A stretch of DNA of 64,000 nucleotides from an uncultured Saprospiraceae bacterium (GCA_938045585.1 CALIAU010000008.1:1-64000), one strand, 5' to 3'; shown: positions 9,870 to 19,517, counted from the stretch's first letter. Made by a program: numbers and translations. Notes: generated by a model not told the origin, from the letters alone.

Positions 9870-10508
9870 GTGTTTTTGAACACCTTGGATTTATTGAAAC
9901 AACCCAATAGAATATTTCAAAATGCGGAGCAACGGTTTCAGTCTGACTGCCAAGAAGAGCTGCATAGAAGAACCTATGGAAGACCGTGGAGTCTAGGGAA
10001 TCATTTCTTTGCGTTTATGCAAGAATTAGGTTTGGAAAAACATCATCGGGTTTTAGATTTTGGATGTGGTTCAGGGAGATTAGGAATTCATTTGATTCAC
10101 TACTTGGACGCAGAATGCTACTTTGGAATAGAATCGCACACAAATAGTTTGCGCGCCTTTGCAGGCTATGAAATTCCAAAGCTGTCTTTAGAAAAAAAAC
10201 ATCCTCGACTATTATTAGATAGAAATTTTAGTTTTGATCATTTCCAGACACAATTTGACTTTATAATTGAAACGAGTGTCACTCAACACATTTATGATGC
10301 TACTGCAATAGAAAAAGCATATAGAAATATAGGAAAGGTCTTGGCTCAGGACGGTACATATATAGTAAGTCCGCGATTACGATGGAGTACTGAAAAAATG
10401 CAGACCCTTGGTTTGCAAAAACAGCAAGATTTAGAATCTGTGTTTTTAGAGTTTGAAGATACTAGGTATACTGCAGAGACTTATTGGTCGATGTATCGGA
10501 AATACTAG
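9870..10508 (+). CDS. Class I SAM-dependent methyltransferase
   Basis: A methyltransferase-fold protein with motif I VLDFGCGSGRLG near residue 60 and ETSVTQHIYD plus GKVLAQDGTYIVSP later in the fold. The substrate is unknown. The listed start is a GTG. However, the frame is open back to 9750 with protein-like sequence (IETVAGFEHLLLSKERYW) directly after the rluF stop and contains no ATG, GTG or TTG, so the true N-terminus may lie upstream at a near-cognate codon. It probably shares a transcript with rluF. Confidence 0.7.
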   Translation: MFLNTLDLLKQPNRIFQNAEQRFQSDCQEELHRRTYGRPWSLGNHFFAFMQELGLEKHHRVLDFGCGSGRLGIHLIHYLDAECYFGIESHTNSLRAFAGYEIPKLSLEKKHPRLLLDRNFSFDHFQTQFDFIIETSVTQHIYDATAIEKAYRNIGKVLAQDGTYIVSPRLRWSTEKMQTLGLQKQQDLESVFLEFEDTRYTAETYWSMYRKY

Positions 10509-10849
10509 TAGGCATTGTTAAATCATATGCATATAGACTGGAATAAACTTGGCTTCGCATTCAATAAACAAAAGCAGTTAAACCGAATTGAATTTACATA
10601 AATAATATTCTTATCATTTTATTATAGGATGACTTTCACATAATTGAAATTCACTGTTTAAAAATTTATTAAAATTTATATTTTTATGGCTTTAGGTATC
10701 AATAATTTTAATCTGTTTACATATAGTGAATTTAGCAAGGTCCAGACAACAAGAGCTGTATAGCCGTCAAATCTCAATTTTTAGCTCTATATTTAGATAA
10801 AAGACGCTTTATAATCATTACTTTAACGACCAAGAAACACCCTTTTTGC
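10509..10849. other. Intergenic region before the secreted LRR protein (341 bp)
   Basis: AT-rich sequence that should contain the promoter of the following secreted protein. A 24-codon frame starts at 10527 (MHIDWNKLGF) but has no visible ribosome site, so I do not call it a gene. No hairpin followed by a T-run was found. Confidence 0.5.
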
Positions 10850-12985
10850 ATGAGAAACACACTTATCACTGTGGTATGCCTATTGGTATATCTTGGATTA
10901 AATGCTCAGACCTGCATACCTGCAGGCACTTCATTGATATTATCTTCACAACAAGAAATTGACGATTTTAGCACGGACTATAATGGATGCACCCATTTAG
11001 AAGGTAATCTGTTTATTCAAGATATGGCCGGTGACATAACTAACTTAGATGGTCTATCAGGAATTACAACTGTAGACGGATACATATATATACGACAGAA
11101 TCATGTCCTCACTGACATTACAGGTTTAAGCAATTTGACTACAATAGGTGATTTTATATTTCTGTACTTTAACGAATTGATGACTAATCTAGATGGTCTG
11201 TCTGGACTCTCTTCGATTCCAGGTTTTCTATACCTAAGCAAGATGGATGGCTTGGTCGATTTGACAGGATTAAATAATGTAGCTAGTATCGGTGAATTTG
11301 TCTATATAAACGACAACGCATCTCTCGCATCCTTATCTGCTCTTTCAAATCTAAGCTCGATTGGGGGATTCCTGATTGCAAGAAACAATGATGTACTCAC
11401 TGACTTTACAGGCTTAGAAGGATTAACATCCATTCCTGGTCTTTTAAATGTTGCTAATAATGCTTCATTAACAAGTTTCAAAGGACTAGATAATATTACC
11501 TCCATAGACAGCTTTGCATACATCTTAAATAATAATGCGTTGACGTCTTTTACTGGTTTGGAAAACCTTACAACGATTAAAGATTACCTCTATATAAATG
11601 ACAATGTAAATGTTGAAGATTTTAATGCCTTTGCAAATCTAAATACTATCGGAGAAAATCTATACATAGGAAATGCACCCAAAATTACATCTATGGCAGG
11701 ATTTGAAAACCTAGCCTCTATTAATGGTAGCCTTTCTATTTTTAATTGCGACGATCTAGAATCTATTGAAGCACTCAATGGTATAGACCCTGCAACAGTA
11801 AATGATTTATACATTGAGCAAAATAATTCTCTGAAAATCTGTGAGTCTGATTTAGTATGCACATACTTATCAAGTGATTCTCCATCTTCTTTTACAGGAA
11901 ATCACCCTGCTTGCGGTACTGCTCTTACAGTAGAGAATAGATGTAGTGGCATCTACCCACTTACCGAGCCAGATAATGACCAATGTATCTCTTTGCCATC
12001 TGTAGAGATTTCTAATGCTGTTGGCAATACCAACGAAGATGTACACATATTTGATCTAGACTGCAATCTTTTATGCACAATAAATGCCAATGGAAATGAT
12101 TTGGGCAATGTGTTTTTTGAAGTATTCCTTTCTTCAACCACTAGATATGTGGCGCAGAGTTACATAAATAGAGACATTGCAATTACCCCACAGCATCAAC
12201 CAAGCTCAGACGTAGAGGTTACTCTGTATTATACCGCTGCTGAATATGCAGCCTTGCAAATGGCTGATCCTAGTATCAATTCTCCATTTGATATTGTTAC
12301 CAGAAAGTCTCCTGATTTCTGTTCAGCGGGCATTGATATTTCATACCCCTATCTACAACAAAAGTTAAGTGGATTTTACGGCAACAATGGAGACATTTAC
12401 ATCACTGTAGATGTTTCTTCCTTTAGTACCTTTTACCAACATGGGAATGATGTACTGATTTTACCAGTTGAGCTTACAGAATTTACCGGCAAACAAAACA
12501 ACACGCACATTGATCTTTTTTGGTCAACTCTTACAGAAACCGATAACGACTTTTTTGAAATTGAACATTCTAGTAATGCCGCAAGAGATTTTTACCCAAT
12601 CGGTACAGTAAAAGGAGCTAATACAACACTAGAAAAACAAGAATACACATTTACACATACTAAGCCCCAAGAAGGAAATAATTATTATAGACTAAAACAA
12701 GTGGACTTGAATGGAGAATACATTAACTCTCCAGTTATTGTAGTTGAACACAAAATGATCCGTCTAGGGATGTATCCCAACCCTGCAGCAGACCAAATTG
12801 TATTCGGAGCAGATCAGCAAAGTCATATTGAAATTGCTATTTATAATAGTGTAGCAAAAAAAGTAATGGATATTAGCAGCACTACAAACGCGAACATCGA
12901 CATTTCTGAGCTACCTAAGGGTATTTACCACATTGTAGTTATAAACGGACTAGAACAGTTAGAATACCGCTTAATAAAAATGTAA
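10850..12985 (+). CDS. T9SS-exported protein with receptor-L/leucine-rich-type repeats
   Basis: The 711-residue protein starts with a signal peptide (MRNTLITVVCLLVYLGLNAQ). Residues 20-360 hold about a dozen 23-24-residue repeats of the form LTSFTGLENLTTIKDYLYINDN, a beta-solenoid related to receptor L and leucine-rich domains. Residues 380-520 form a cysteine-containing beta region, and residues 535-640 are fibronectin-like (VELTEFTGKQNNTHIDLFWST). The last 75 residues are a type A T9SS sorting domain (GMYPNPAADQIVFG ... LPKGIYHIVVI). It should cross the outer membrane through the T9SS and be anchored or released, probably in recognition or adhesion. It is monocistronic. Confidence 0.88.
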   Translation: MRNTLITVVCLLVYLGLNAQTCIPAGTSLILSSQQEIDDFSTDYNGCTHLEGNLFIQDMAGDITNLDGLSGITTVDGYIYIRQNHVLTDITGLSNLTTIGDFIFLYFNELMTNLDGLSGLSSIPGFLYLSKMDGLVDLTGLNNVASIGEFVYINDNASLASLSALSNLSSIGGFLIARNNDVLTDFTGLEGLTSIPGLLNVANNASLTSFKGLDNITSIDSFAYILNNNALTSFTGLENLTTIKDYLYINDNVNVEDFNAFANLNTIGENLYIGNAPKITSMAGFENLASINGSLSIFNCDDLESIEALNGIDPATVNDLYIEQNNSLKICESDLVCTYLSSDSPSSFTGNHPACGTALTVENRCSGIYPLTEPDNDQCISLPSVEISNAVGNTNEDVHIFDLDCNLLCTINANGNDLGNVFFEVFLSSTTRYVAQSYINRDIAITPQHQPSSDVEVTLYYTAAEYAALQMADPSINSPFDIVTRKSPDFCSAGIDISYPYLQQKLSGFYGNNGDIYITVDVSSFSTFYQHGNDVLILPVELTEFTGKQNNTHIDLFWSTLTETDNDFFEIEHSSNAARDFYPIGTVKGANTTLEKQEYTFTHTKPQEGNNYYRLKQVDLNGEYINSPVIVVEHKMIRLGMYPNPAADQIVFGADQQSHIEIAIYNSVAKKVMDISSTTNANIDISELPKGIYHIVVINGLEQLEYRLIKM

Positions 12986-13179
12986 AGAGAACTGACGCCA
13001 TTCATTAGAAAACATAAAAATATCGAGTTTCTATTAGATTATTAAGAATTATATTTGGCTTAATTCCCCCAGCAAAGTATATAATTTTGATTTCATCCAT
13101 AACACCTATTTAATAGCTGATTTTTTTGGTATTTGTGAAATTTTATGTATATCTTAGAAAGGAACTAAACTTCTTTTCT

Positions 13180-13269
13180 ATGGAATATGTAATACCTACA
13201 ATTGGACTTTTGTTAGTAGCAGCTGTTATAACTTGGTTGTTACACGCGCTTGATGTCATACCTGATTAG
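13180..13269 (+). CDS. Possible 29-residue membrane peptide
   Basis: A short frame from ATG to TAG encodes MEYVIPTIGLLLVAAVITW followed by LLHALDVIPD. This is a single strongly hydrophobic helix with an acidic end. AGAAAGGAAC lies about 15 bp upstream, rather far for a ribosome site. A terminator-like hairpin follows 42 bp after the stop, which makes a dedicated short transcript plausible. Function unknown, and a chance ORF remains possible. Confidence 0.35.
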   Translation: MEYVIPTIGLLLVAAVITWLLHALDVIPD

Positions 13270-13310
13270 AATATTAGGGTGAAAATCAACTTGAATTTAT
13301 TACACAAAGA

Positions 13311-13345
13311 AAAGGGGACGTAACGGTAATCGCGTCCCCTTTTTT
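13311..13345 (+). terminator. Intrinsic terminator-like hairpin after the small ORF
   Basis: AAAGGGGACG (13311-13320) pairs perfectly with CGTCCCCTTT (13333-13342) around a 12-nt loop, and the T-run continues to 13345. The nearest upstream plus-strand frame is the 29-codon ORF. With the A-run on the other side it could also act in reverse. Confidence 0.8.
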
Positions 13346-13579
13346 AATTCCTATTTCTCTGATTTTGTTGCTGGTTTTGGAATGACCTCTCTGATTTTTC
13401 AGATAAAAAGGAATATTTCTATAACGATTCGAAATTACAAATTATTAGCCTCATTCAGATATATCCTTGTTAATAATTATTAACATATTCTAAAATCACA
13501 GCTAGGACAAACTGTATGCCTCGAATTTGTTTCTAAATATTACTTTTATAGCCTCTTACAACAAAACCATACAATCAAT

Positions 13580-15250
13580 ATGTCAGATAAGAAAGTAATC
13601 TTTGCAATGGAGGGTGTATCCAAAACGTTTCCTCCCAAAAAGCAGGTATTAAAGAATATATGGCTCTCCTTTTACTACGGTGCCAAGATCGGCGTACTCG
13701 GACTAAACGGTTCCGGTAAATCTAGTCTACTCAAAATTATTGCTGGCCTAGACAGTAACTATGAGGGCAAGGTCACTTTCGATAAAGAATATAAGATCGG
13801 ATATCTTGCGCAGGAACCAGAATTAGACGAGAATAAAACTGTCAAAGAAATTGTACAAGAGGGTGTCCAGCACATCGTAGATGTTGCAAAAGCCTATGAG
13901 GATATCTCTAACAAGTTAGCCGAGCCAATGGACAACGACGCTATGATGAAACTCATAGAGGAACAGGGCGAACTTCTTGAAAAAATGGATCATTTAGACG
14001 CTTGGAATCTGGACCATACCTTAGAACTCGCTATGGATTCACTTCGCTGTCCTCCAGATGATGCAAAAGTATCTGTCTTATCAGGTGGTGAAAGACGACG
14101 TGTAGCTCTTTGCCGATTACTTTTAAGCAAACCAGATATACTTTTATTAGATGAGCCTACTAACCACCTAGATGCAGAAAGCGTACATTGGTTAGAACAG
14201 TTCCTAAAATCCTTTCCTGGAACAGTAATAGCAGTAACGCACGATAGATATTTCTTAGATAACGTAGCTGGATGGATTCTTGAACTAGATCGCGGTGAAG
14301 GAATTCCTTGGGAGGGTAACTACAGCTCTTGGCTGGAACAAAAATCTGACCGACTAGCAAATGAAGAGAAAGCTGAAACCAAACGTCAGAAAGCCTTAAA
14401 AAAGGAACTGGAATGGTCTCGCATGAACCCTAAAGCAAAACAGTCAAAGGGTAAGGCTAGATTAAAAGCCTACGAATCTCTTAGTAGTCAGGAAGTCAAA
14501 GAAAAAGAAGCAAGATTAGAACTATTCATTCCCCCAGGACCAAGACTGGGAGATAAGGTAATCGACCTTGAAAAAATTACAAAATCATATGACAAACGCA
14601 TACTGATTGAAAATCTGAGTCTCTCTATTCCTAAAAATGCCATTGTTGGTATTATTGGACCAAATGGTGTTGGTAAGTCTACCTTGTTCCGAATGATTAT
14701 GGGTGAAGAAACACCAGATTCTGGAAATATTGATGTAGGTCCTACTGTTGAACTAGCATACGTGGACCAATCCCACAAAGATTTAATACCTGAAAAAACG
14801 GTGTATGAGGTTATTAGCCAGGGTAATGACTTTATAGAAATTGGAGGTAAAGAAATAAATGCTCGGGCATATCTAAGCAAGTTTAATTTCGCTGGCGCAG
14901 ACCAACAGAAAAAAGTAGGCGTGCTCTCTGGAGGAGAAAGGAATAGATTACATCTTGCTATCACACTTAAGGAAGGTGGTAATGTAATCCTACTCGATGA
15001 GCCTACCAATGATATTGATGTAAATACCTTACAAGCCTTAGAAGACGCTATTGAAAATTTTGCAGGCTGCGTACTTATGATTTCGCACGACAGATGGTTT
15101 ATTGACAAACTCGCTACACATATCCTTTCTTATGAAGATGAAGGAGAAGTATTATTCTTTGAAGGAAACTTTCAAGCATATGAAGAGAAGAAAAAAGAAC
15201 GCCTAGGAGATGTAACTCCTAAGAGGCCACGCTTTAAGACTTTACTTTAA
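13580..15250 (+). CDS. ettA: Energy-dependent translational throttle protein (ABC-F ATPase)
   Basis: EttA binds the ribosomal E site and gates the first elongation step according to the ATP/ADP level. The 556-residue length matches the family. Two ABC modules are visible: Walker A GLNGSGKSS, signature LSGGE and Walker B LLLDEPTNHLD in the first; GPNGVGKST, LSGGE and ILLDEPTND in the second. The inter-domain linker is basic (KAKQSKGKARLKAYESL). The N-terminus VIFAMEGVSKTFPPKKQVLKN is the EttA type rather than Uup or YheS. Single gene, convergent with the symporter operon. Confidence 0.94.
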   Translation: MSDKKVIFAMEGVSKTFPPKKQVLKNIWLSFYYGAKIGVLGLNGSGKSSLLKIIAGLDSNYEGKVTFDKEYKIGYLAQEPELDENKTVKEIVQEGVQHIVDVAKAYEDISNKLAEPMDNDAMMKLIEEQGELLEKMDHLDAWNLDHTLELAMDSLRCPPDDAKVSVLSGGERRRVALCRLLLSKPDILLLDEPTNHLDAESVHWLEQFLKSFPGTVIAVTHDRYFLDNVAGWILELDRGEGIPWEGNYSSWLEQKSDRLANEEKAETKRQKALKKELEWSRMNPKAKQSKGKARLKAYESLSSQEVKEKEARLELFIPPGPRLGDKVIDLEKITKSYDKRILIENLSLSIPKNAIVGIIGPNGVGKSTLFRMIMGEETPDSGNIDVGPTVELAYVDQSHKDLIPEKTVYEVISQGNDFIEIGGKEINARAYLSKFNFAGADQQKKVGVLSGGERNRLHLAITLKEGGNVILLDEPTNDIDVNTLQALEDAIENFAGCVLMISHDRWFIDKLATHILSYEDEGEVLFFEGNFQAYEEKKKERLGDVTPKRPRFKTLL

Positions 15251-15253
15251 GGC

Positions 15254-15310
15254 GGTTTCCTGGTTTCAAGAACGTATCGAACCAGGGCATAGCCAGAAAA
15301 CCGGGAAACC
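15254..15310. terminator. Imperfect inverted repeat between convergent genes
   Basis: GGTTTCCTGG (15254-15263) can pair with CCGGGAAACC (15301-15310) with one G-T pair, and a shorter CCTGGTT/AACCAGG pairing nests inside. It sits between the convergent ettA and symporter stops, where a bidirectional terminator would be expected. There is no T-run, so support is weak. Confidence 0.35.
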
Positions 15311-15336
15311 ATGAAACCCTAATCATGCAGTGATTC

Positions 15337-17040
15337 CTAATGCGTCGCCTCCCCCGCCCCCGAAGGAATCCTGATATTATCCACTAGCTTCTGTATACTT
15401 TCAGGAGGCGCTGAAGTAAACTTAGATACAGTGATTGCAACAATAAAATTTACTAGCATTGCAATAGAGCCAAATCCTTCTGGCGAGATACCAAACCACC
15501 AATCAGAACTTAAAGCTGCTACTACTCCCTTCCCCCCGTCGAACAAACCAAACTTAAATTTCAACATATAAAAGAGCATCAAAAGAATACCAGAGATCAT
15601 TCCAGCAATAGCTCCTTCCTTGTTCATGCGTTTGTAAAAAATCCCTAAGACTATCGCTGGAAAAAATGAGGCTGCTGCTAAGCCAAATGCCAGAGCTACA
15701 ACAGCTGCTACGAATCCTGGAGGGTTTATACCAAAATAGCCTGCAATACAAACACCAACAAAGGCTGACACCCGCGCAGCAATCAGTTCGCCCTTATCAG
15801 TAATACTAGGGTTTATAATTTTCTTTATGATATCATGGGATACAGAAGAGGAAATCACTAGCAAAAGTCCCGCTGCCGTAGACAAGGCAGCAGCTAAACC
15901 TCCAGCTGCTACCAGCGCAATGACCCAATTAGGCAAATTGGCAATTTCAGGATTTGCAAGTACCATGATATCTCTATTGACATCCAGTTCATTCTTCTCC
16001 TTGTTAGCAACATACTGAATTAATCCATCTCCATTCTTGTCATCAAATCGAATCAAGCCTGTCGTTTCCCATTTAGTAAACCATTCCGGCATATCCGAAT
16101 ATTTCTTCTCACTTACCGTTTCTATTAAATTGGTTCTTGCAAATAGCGCTATGGCTGGTGCAGTTGTATATAATACTGCAATAAACAGTAAAGCCCATCC
16201 CGCAGATTTGCGCGCATCACTTACTTTTTTCACAGTAAAGAATCGTACTATCACATGCGGCAATCCAGCCGTCCCCAACATCAAAGCAGCAGTTATAAAA
16301 AACACATCTACCTTAGATTTACTACCAGACGTATAAGCATTGAATCCTAACTCGCGATGCAATCCGTCCAGCTTATCCAATAGATATATGCCGTCTGCTC
16401 CCGTACTTCCAAAACCAATCTGTGGTATTGGATTTCCTGTCATTTGTATAGATATAAAGATAGCAGGAACCATAAATGCAAAAATCAAAACACAGTACTG
16501 AGCTACCTGCGTATAAGTAATCCCCTTCATCCCTCCTAATACCGCATAAAACAAAACGATAACCATTCCTATAAGGACACCCGTTGTAATATCTACTTCT
16601 AAAAACCGGGAAAACACAATGCCAACTCCCTGCATCTGACCAGCGACATAGGTAAAAGAAATGAGCAAAGCACAAAACACCGCAACTACCCGTGCATTAT
16701 TAGAATAGTATCGGTCTCCTATAAAATCTGGAACCGTAAATTTTCCGAACTTCCTAAGATAGGGTGCTAACAGTAAGGCCAACAAAACATAACCACCTGT
16801 CCAACCCATCAAGTATACTGAACCATCATAGCCACCAAATGAAATTATTCCAGCCATTGAAATAAAAGAGGCAGCGGACATCCAATCAGCAGCTGTCGCT
16901 AAACCATTTGCAATAGGATGTACACCCTTGCCTGCCACATAAAATTCTCCTGTAGAACTCGCCCTCGACCAAATCGCAATTCCTATGTAAACGGAAAATG
17001 TTAAGCCAACTAATATCCATGTCCACGTTTGAATATCCAT
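15337..17040 (-). CDS. Sodium:solute symporter, acetate/VC_2705 type
   Basis: A 567-residue inner-membrane symporter of the SSS family with about 13 transmembrane helices. Motifs include AADWMSAASFISMAG, GYVLLALLLAPYLRKFGKFTVPDFIGDRYY and LSTAAGLLLVISSSVSHD. An insert of about 70 residues (around 290-360) holds ARTNLIETVSEKKYSDMPEW, typical of the subfamily that works with a small DUF4212 subunit. Such a small subunit is encoded 3 bp upstream, and acetyl-CoA synthetase lies upstream of that, so acetate or another short carboxylate is the likely substrate (inference). It resembles ActP, but I give no symbol because the two-subunit type is distinct. Confidence 0.88.
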   Translation of the reverse strand: MDIQTWTWILVGLTFSVYIGIAIWSRASSTGEFYVAGKGVHPIANGLATAADWMSAASFISMAGIISFGGYDGSVYLMGWTGGYVLLALLLAPYLRKFGKFTVPDFIGDRYYSNNARVVAVFCALLISFTYVAGQMQGVGIVFSRFLEVDITTGVLIGMVIVLFYAVLGGMKGITYTQVAQYCVLIFAFMVPAIFISIQMTGNPIPQIGFGSTGADGIYLLDKLDGLHRELGFNAYTSGSKSKVDVFFITAALMLGTAGLPHVIVRFFTVKKVSDARKSAGWALLFIAVLYTTAPAIALFARTNLIETVSEKKYSDMPEWFTKWETTGLIRFDDKNGDGLIQYVANKEKNELDVNRDIMVLANPEIANLPNWVIALVAAGGLAAALSTAAGLLLVISSSVSHDIIKKIINPSITDKGELIAARVSAFVGVCIAGYFGINPPGFVAAVVALAFGLAAASFFPAIVLGIFYKRMNKEGAIAGMISGILLMLFYMLKFKFGLFDGGKGVVAALSSDWWFGISPEGFGSIAMLVNFIVAITVSKFTSAPPESIQKLVDNIRIPSGAGEATH

Positions 17041-17043
17041 ACG

Positions 17044-17298
17044 TTAATCTTCTACCTTATATTTTTTATCAAGCGCATTCATTAACCTAACATATACAAA
17101 AATTAGAATCACGAATACATATATGGACCCCTGCTGGGCAAACCAAAAGCCTAATTTAAATCCCCCAAACGCAATTGTATTTAATTGATCTACAAGCAAT
17201 ATCCCAAATACAAAAGAAACTAGAAACCAAATCGACAAAAGGATCGCCAGGTACTTTAAATTCTCTTTCCAGTATTTTTTCTGGTTTAAATCATGCAT
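17044..17298 (-). CDS. DUF4212 small subunit of a sodium:solute symporter
   Basis: An 84-residue protein with two transmembrane helices (LAILLSIWFLVSFVFGILLV and AQQGSIYVFVILIFVYVRLM) and the family features KKYWKENL, LNTIAFGGFKLGFWFAQQG and a basic C-terminus. Members are encoded directly before SSS symporters of the acetate type and are presumed small subunits. Here it lies 3 bp upstream of such a symporter. Confidence 0.9.
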   Translation of the reverse strand: MHDLNQKKYWKENLKYLAILLSIWFLVSFVFGILLVDQLNTIAFGGFKLGFWFAQQGSIYVFVILIFVYVRLMNALDKKYKVED

Positions 17299-17398
17299 GT
17301 GGCTGCGATTTTATTCTGTTCAAATTGATCCCTGTATCATTTACAAAACCATTACTCTAATTACATGGCATACAACTCAAAAGCAAATCCTTAGTTAA

Positions 17399-19294
17399 TT
17401 ATACTTTGCCTGCTATCAAGGCATCTACAACATCTGGATTCAATAATGTACTGATATCTCCTAAGCTATCTGTCTCGTCAGAAGCAATCTTTCGTAGTAT
17501 CCTACGCATAATTTTCCCTGACCTCGTCTTAGGAAGCCCTCCTGCTATCTGAATTTTATCTGGCTTAGCAATAGGTCCTATTTCTCTGACCACCACGGTG
17601 CGCAGACTTTTTACAAACTCATCTCTGTCTACTGTTCCATCCGTAATCACATAGGCATAAATCCCCTGTCCCTTTATATCATGTGGATATCCTACAACCG
17701 CGGACTCAATAACATTGGGGTGCTCGTTGATTGCATTTTCTAACTCTGCCGTTCCCATTCTATGACCAGATACATTTAATACATCATCTACTCTACCTAT
17801 GACACGAATTCTTCCCTCCTCATCTCTTCTAGCACCGTCTCCCGTAAAGTAGACACCTTCAAAAGTGGAGAAATACGTTTTTTTACAACGTGCATGATCA
17901 CCCCAGGTTGTACGCAACATAGAAGGCCATGGAAACTTTATACACAACAAGCCTTCTACCCCATTCTGTTCCAACACATTACCCTCTGCGTCTCTAAGTT
18001 CTAATTGCACGCCAGGCATTGGATAAGATGCATAGGTAGGTTTGGTATCTGTAATGCCTGGCAAAGGTGTAATCATTATACCACCTGTTTCTGTTTGCCA
18101 CCACGTATCTATGATAGGGCAATTCCCTTTACCTATGTGTTTATCATACCAGTGCCAAGCTTCTGCGTTTATCGGTTCACCCACAGACCCTAGCATTTTC
18201 AAACTGCTCAAGTCATATTTAGCTGGCCACTCTTCTCCTTTCGCCATAAGAGCACGTATCGCTGTGGGTGCAGTGTAAAACTGATTTACCCTATGTTTCT
18301 CACATATTTCCCAAAAACGTCCTGCGTCTGGAAAGGTAGGTACACCCTCAAACATGACAGTAGTAGCTCCTGCTAGCAAGGGACCATACACAATATAACT
18401 ATGGCCAGTTATCCACCCAATGTCTGCCGTACACCAATAGACATCGTCTCCCTTATATTGAAAAGCATTTTTAAAACTAAAGCAGGTATACACCATGTAG
18501 CCACCACAGGTATGCACAACTCCTTTAGGTTTGCCTGTAGAGCCAGATGTATATAAGATAAATAATACATCTTCCGCATCCATGAGCTCAGCTGCACATT
18601 CTGTCGATTGTTCTTCTACTATCGCATGCCACCAGACATCAGTATCGTCGCTCCAATTTATATCTTCATCTGAATTCTTGAGAACTACTACCTTTTCAAT
18701 GCTATTACATGATTTATCCATCGCCTCATCCACAATGGCTTTGACTGGAATTTTTTTGTTCCCTCTATTATTGTAATCAGAGCAAATAATCATTTTTGCT
18801 TGTGCATCATCCACTCTATCTGCTAAGGCCTGCGCAGAAAAACCTGCAAAGACAACAGAATGTATAGCACCGATTCTCGCACAGGCTAGCACACCGATAG
18901 CAAGTGCAGGAACCATTGGCATATAAAAAACAACCCTATCCCCCTTTACAATACCTTGCTCTTTTAAAGCATTCGCCGTTTTACATACCTCATCAAGTAA
19001 TTGCTTATAGGTATACTTCACGACTTCCTCACTTGGATCATTAGGCTCCCAAAGTATTGCCACCTTGTCCCCCCTTTTTTCTATATGCCTATCTAAACAG
19101 TTCTCTGTAATATTTAACTTTCCACCTTTAAACCAACTAATTGAAGGTGTATCAAATTCCCATTCAAGAACAGTATCCCACTTAGAATGCCATGTAAAGC
19201 TCTCAGCCTGTGATTCCCAAAAACGTATAGGGTTTTGAATACTTTCTGCAAGTGTCTCGTTGTAATCTTTTAGGGAGGAAATTTGATATGTCAT
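17399..19294 (-). CDS. acs: Acetate--CoA ligase (acetyl-CoA synthetase)
   Basis: Acs activates acetate to acetyl-CoA with ATP in the cytoplasm. The 631-residue protein has the adenylate-forming motif YTSGSTGKPKGVVHT, ACS blocks WCTADIGWITGHSYIVYGPL and TAPTAIRALM, and TGDGARRDEEGRIRVIGRVDDVLNVSGHR. Near the C-terminus is LPKTRSGKIMRRILRKIA, whose Lys is the regulatory acetylation and catalytic lysine. The length is normal. It heads a minus-strand set with the DUF4212/SSS symporter genes about 100 bp downstream, which together form an acetate uptake and activation unit. It could also salvage acetate released by the adjacent catabolic island (inference). Confidence 0.95.
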   Translation of the reverse strand: MTYQISSLKDYNETLAESIQNPIRFWESQAESFTWHSKWDTVLEWEFDTPSISWFKGGKLNITENCLDRHIEKRGDKVAILWEPNDPSEEVVKYTYKQLLDEVCKTANALKEQGIVKGDRVVFYMPMVPALAIGVLACARIGAIHSVVFAGFSAQALADRVDDAQAKMIICSDYNNRGNKKIPVKAIVDEAMDKSCNSIEKVVVLKNSDEDINWSDDTDVWWHAIVEEQSTECAAELMDAEDVLFILYTSGSTGKPKGVVHTCGGYMVYTCFSFKNAFQYKGDDVYWCTADIGWITGHSYIVYGPLLAGATTVMFEGVPTFPDAGRFWEICEKHRVNQFYTAPTAIRALMAKGEEWPAKYDLSSLKMLGSVGEPINAEAWHWYDKHIGKGNCPIIDTWWQTETGGIMITPLPGITDTKPTYASYPMPGVQLELRDAEGNVLEQNGVEGLLCIKFPWPSMLRTTWGDHARCKKTYFSTFEGVYFTGDGARRDEEGRIRVIGRVDDVLNVSGHRMGTAELENAINEHPNVIESAVVGYPHDIKGQGIYAYVITDGTVDRDEFVKSLRTVVVREIGPIAKPDKIQIAGGLPKTRSGKIMRRILRKIASDETDSLGDISTLLNPDVVDALIAGKV

Positions 19295-19441
19295 AATCCA
19301 ATTTAGAGCTAAAATAAATATTTTATATAATCCTACAGACTGTTGTCTTAATTAATGTGATATGCTAATTCAGAATTAATGTCAGACAATGATTCTAGAT
19401 GAGGACCAGCTTCCTAACTTATCCGACAAACAGTAAGAGCC

Positions 19442-19463
19442 GCTTACATGGAAGTATGTAAGC
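19442..19463. repeat. Perfect 8-bp inverted repeat upstream of acs
   Basis: GCTTACAT (19442-19449) and ATGTAAGC (19456-19463) flank a 6-nt spacer in the 223-bp gap between the nitrilase-fold gene stop and the acs start. There is no T-run on either side. It could be a weak terminator, an RNA hairpin or an operator for acs. Confidence 0.45.
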
Positions 19464-19517
19464 TAAGCCCATAGAGGCTGACACAAAGGCGACCTACTCT
19501 ACAAATTTTGATTGCAC

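Larger units (their letters stand above)
12986..13579. other. Long intergenic region with one small ORF and a terminator (594 bp)
   Basis: Between the secreted LRR protein and ettA. It holds a 29-codon hydrophobic ORF (13180-13269) and a terminator-like hairpin (13311-13345), both listed separately. The remaining flanks are AT-rich, and the last 200 bp should carry the ettA promoter. No tRNA-like cloverleaf was seen. Confidence 0.5.

Noticed and set aside
10527-10601. 24-codon ORF (MHIDWNKLGF) after the methyltransferase
   Set aside because: The start faintly recalls an aminotransferase N-terminus, but it is too short to support and lacks a ribosome site.
14488-15108. 206-codon minus-strand frame inside ettA
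   Set aside because: It lies wholly opposite a well-supported ABC-F gene, and its sequence is low-complexity Ser/Pro/Ile as expected of an antisense shadow.
19381-19517. Possible tRNA or small RNA between the nitrilase-fold gene and acs
   Set aside because: There is one hairpin, but no cloverleaf, no T-loop consensus and no terminator.
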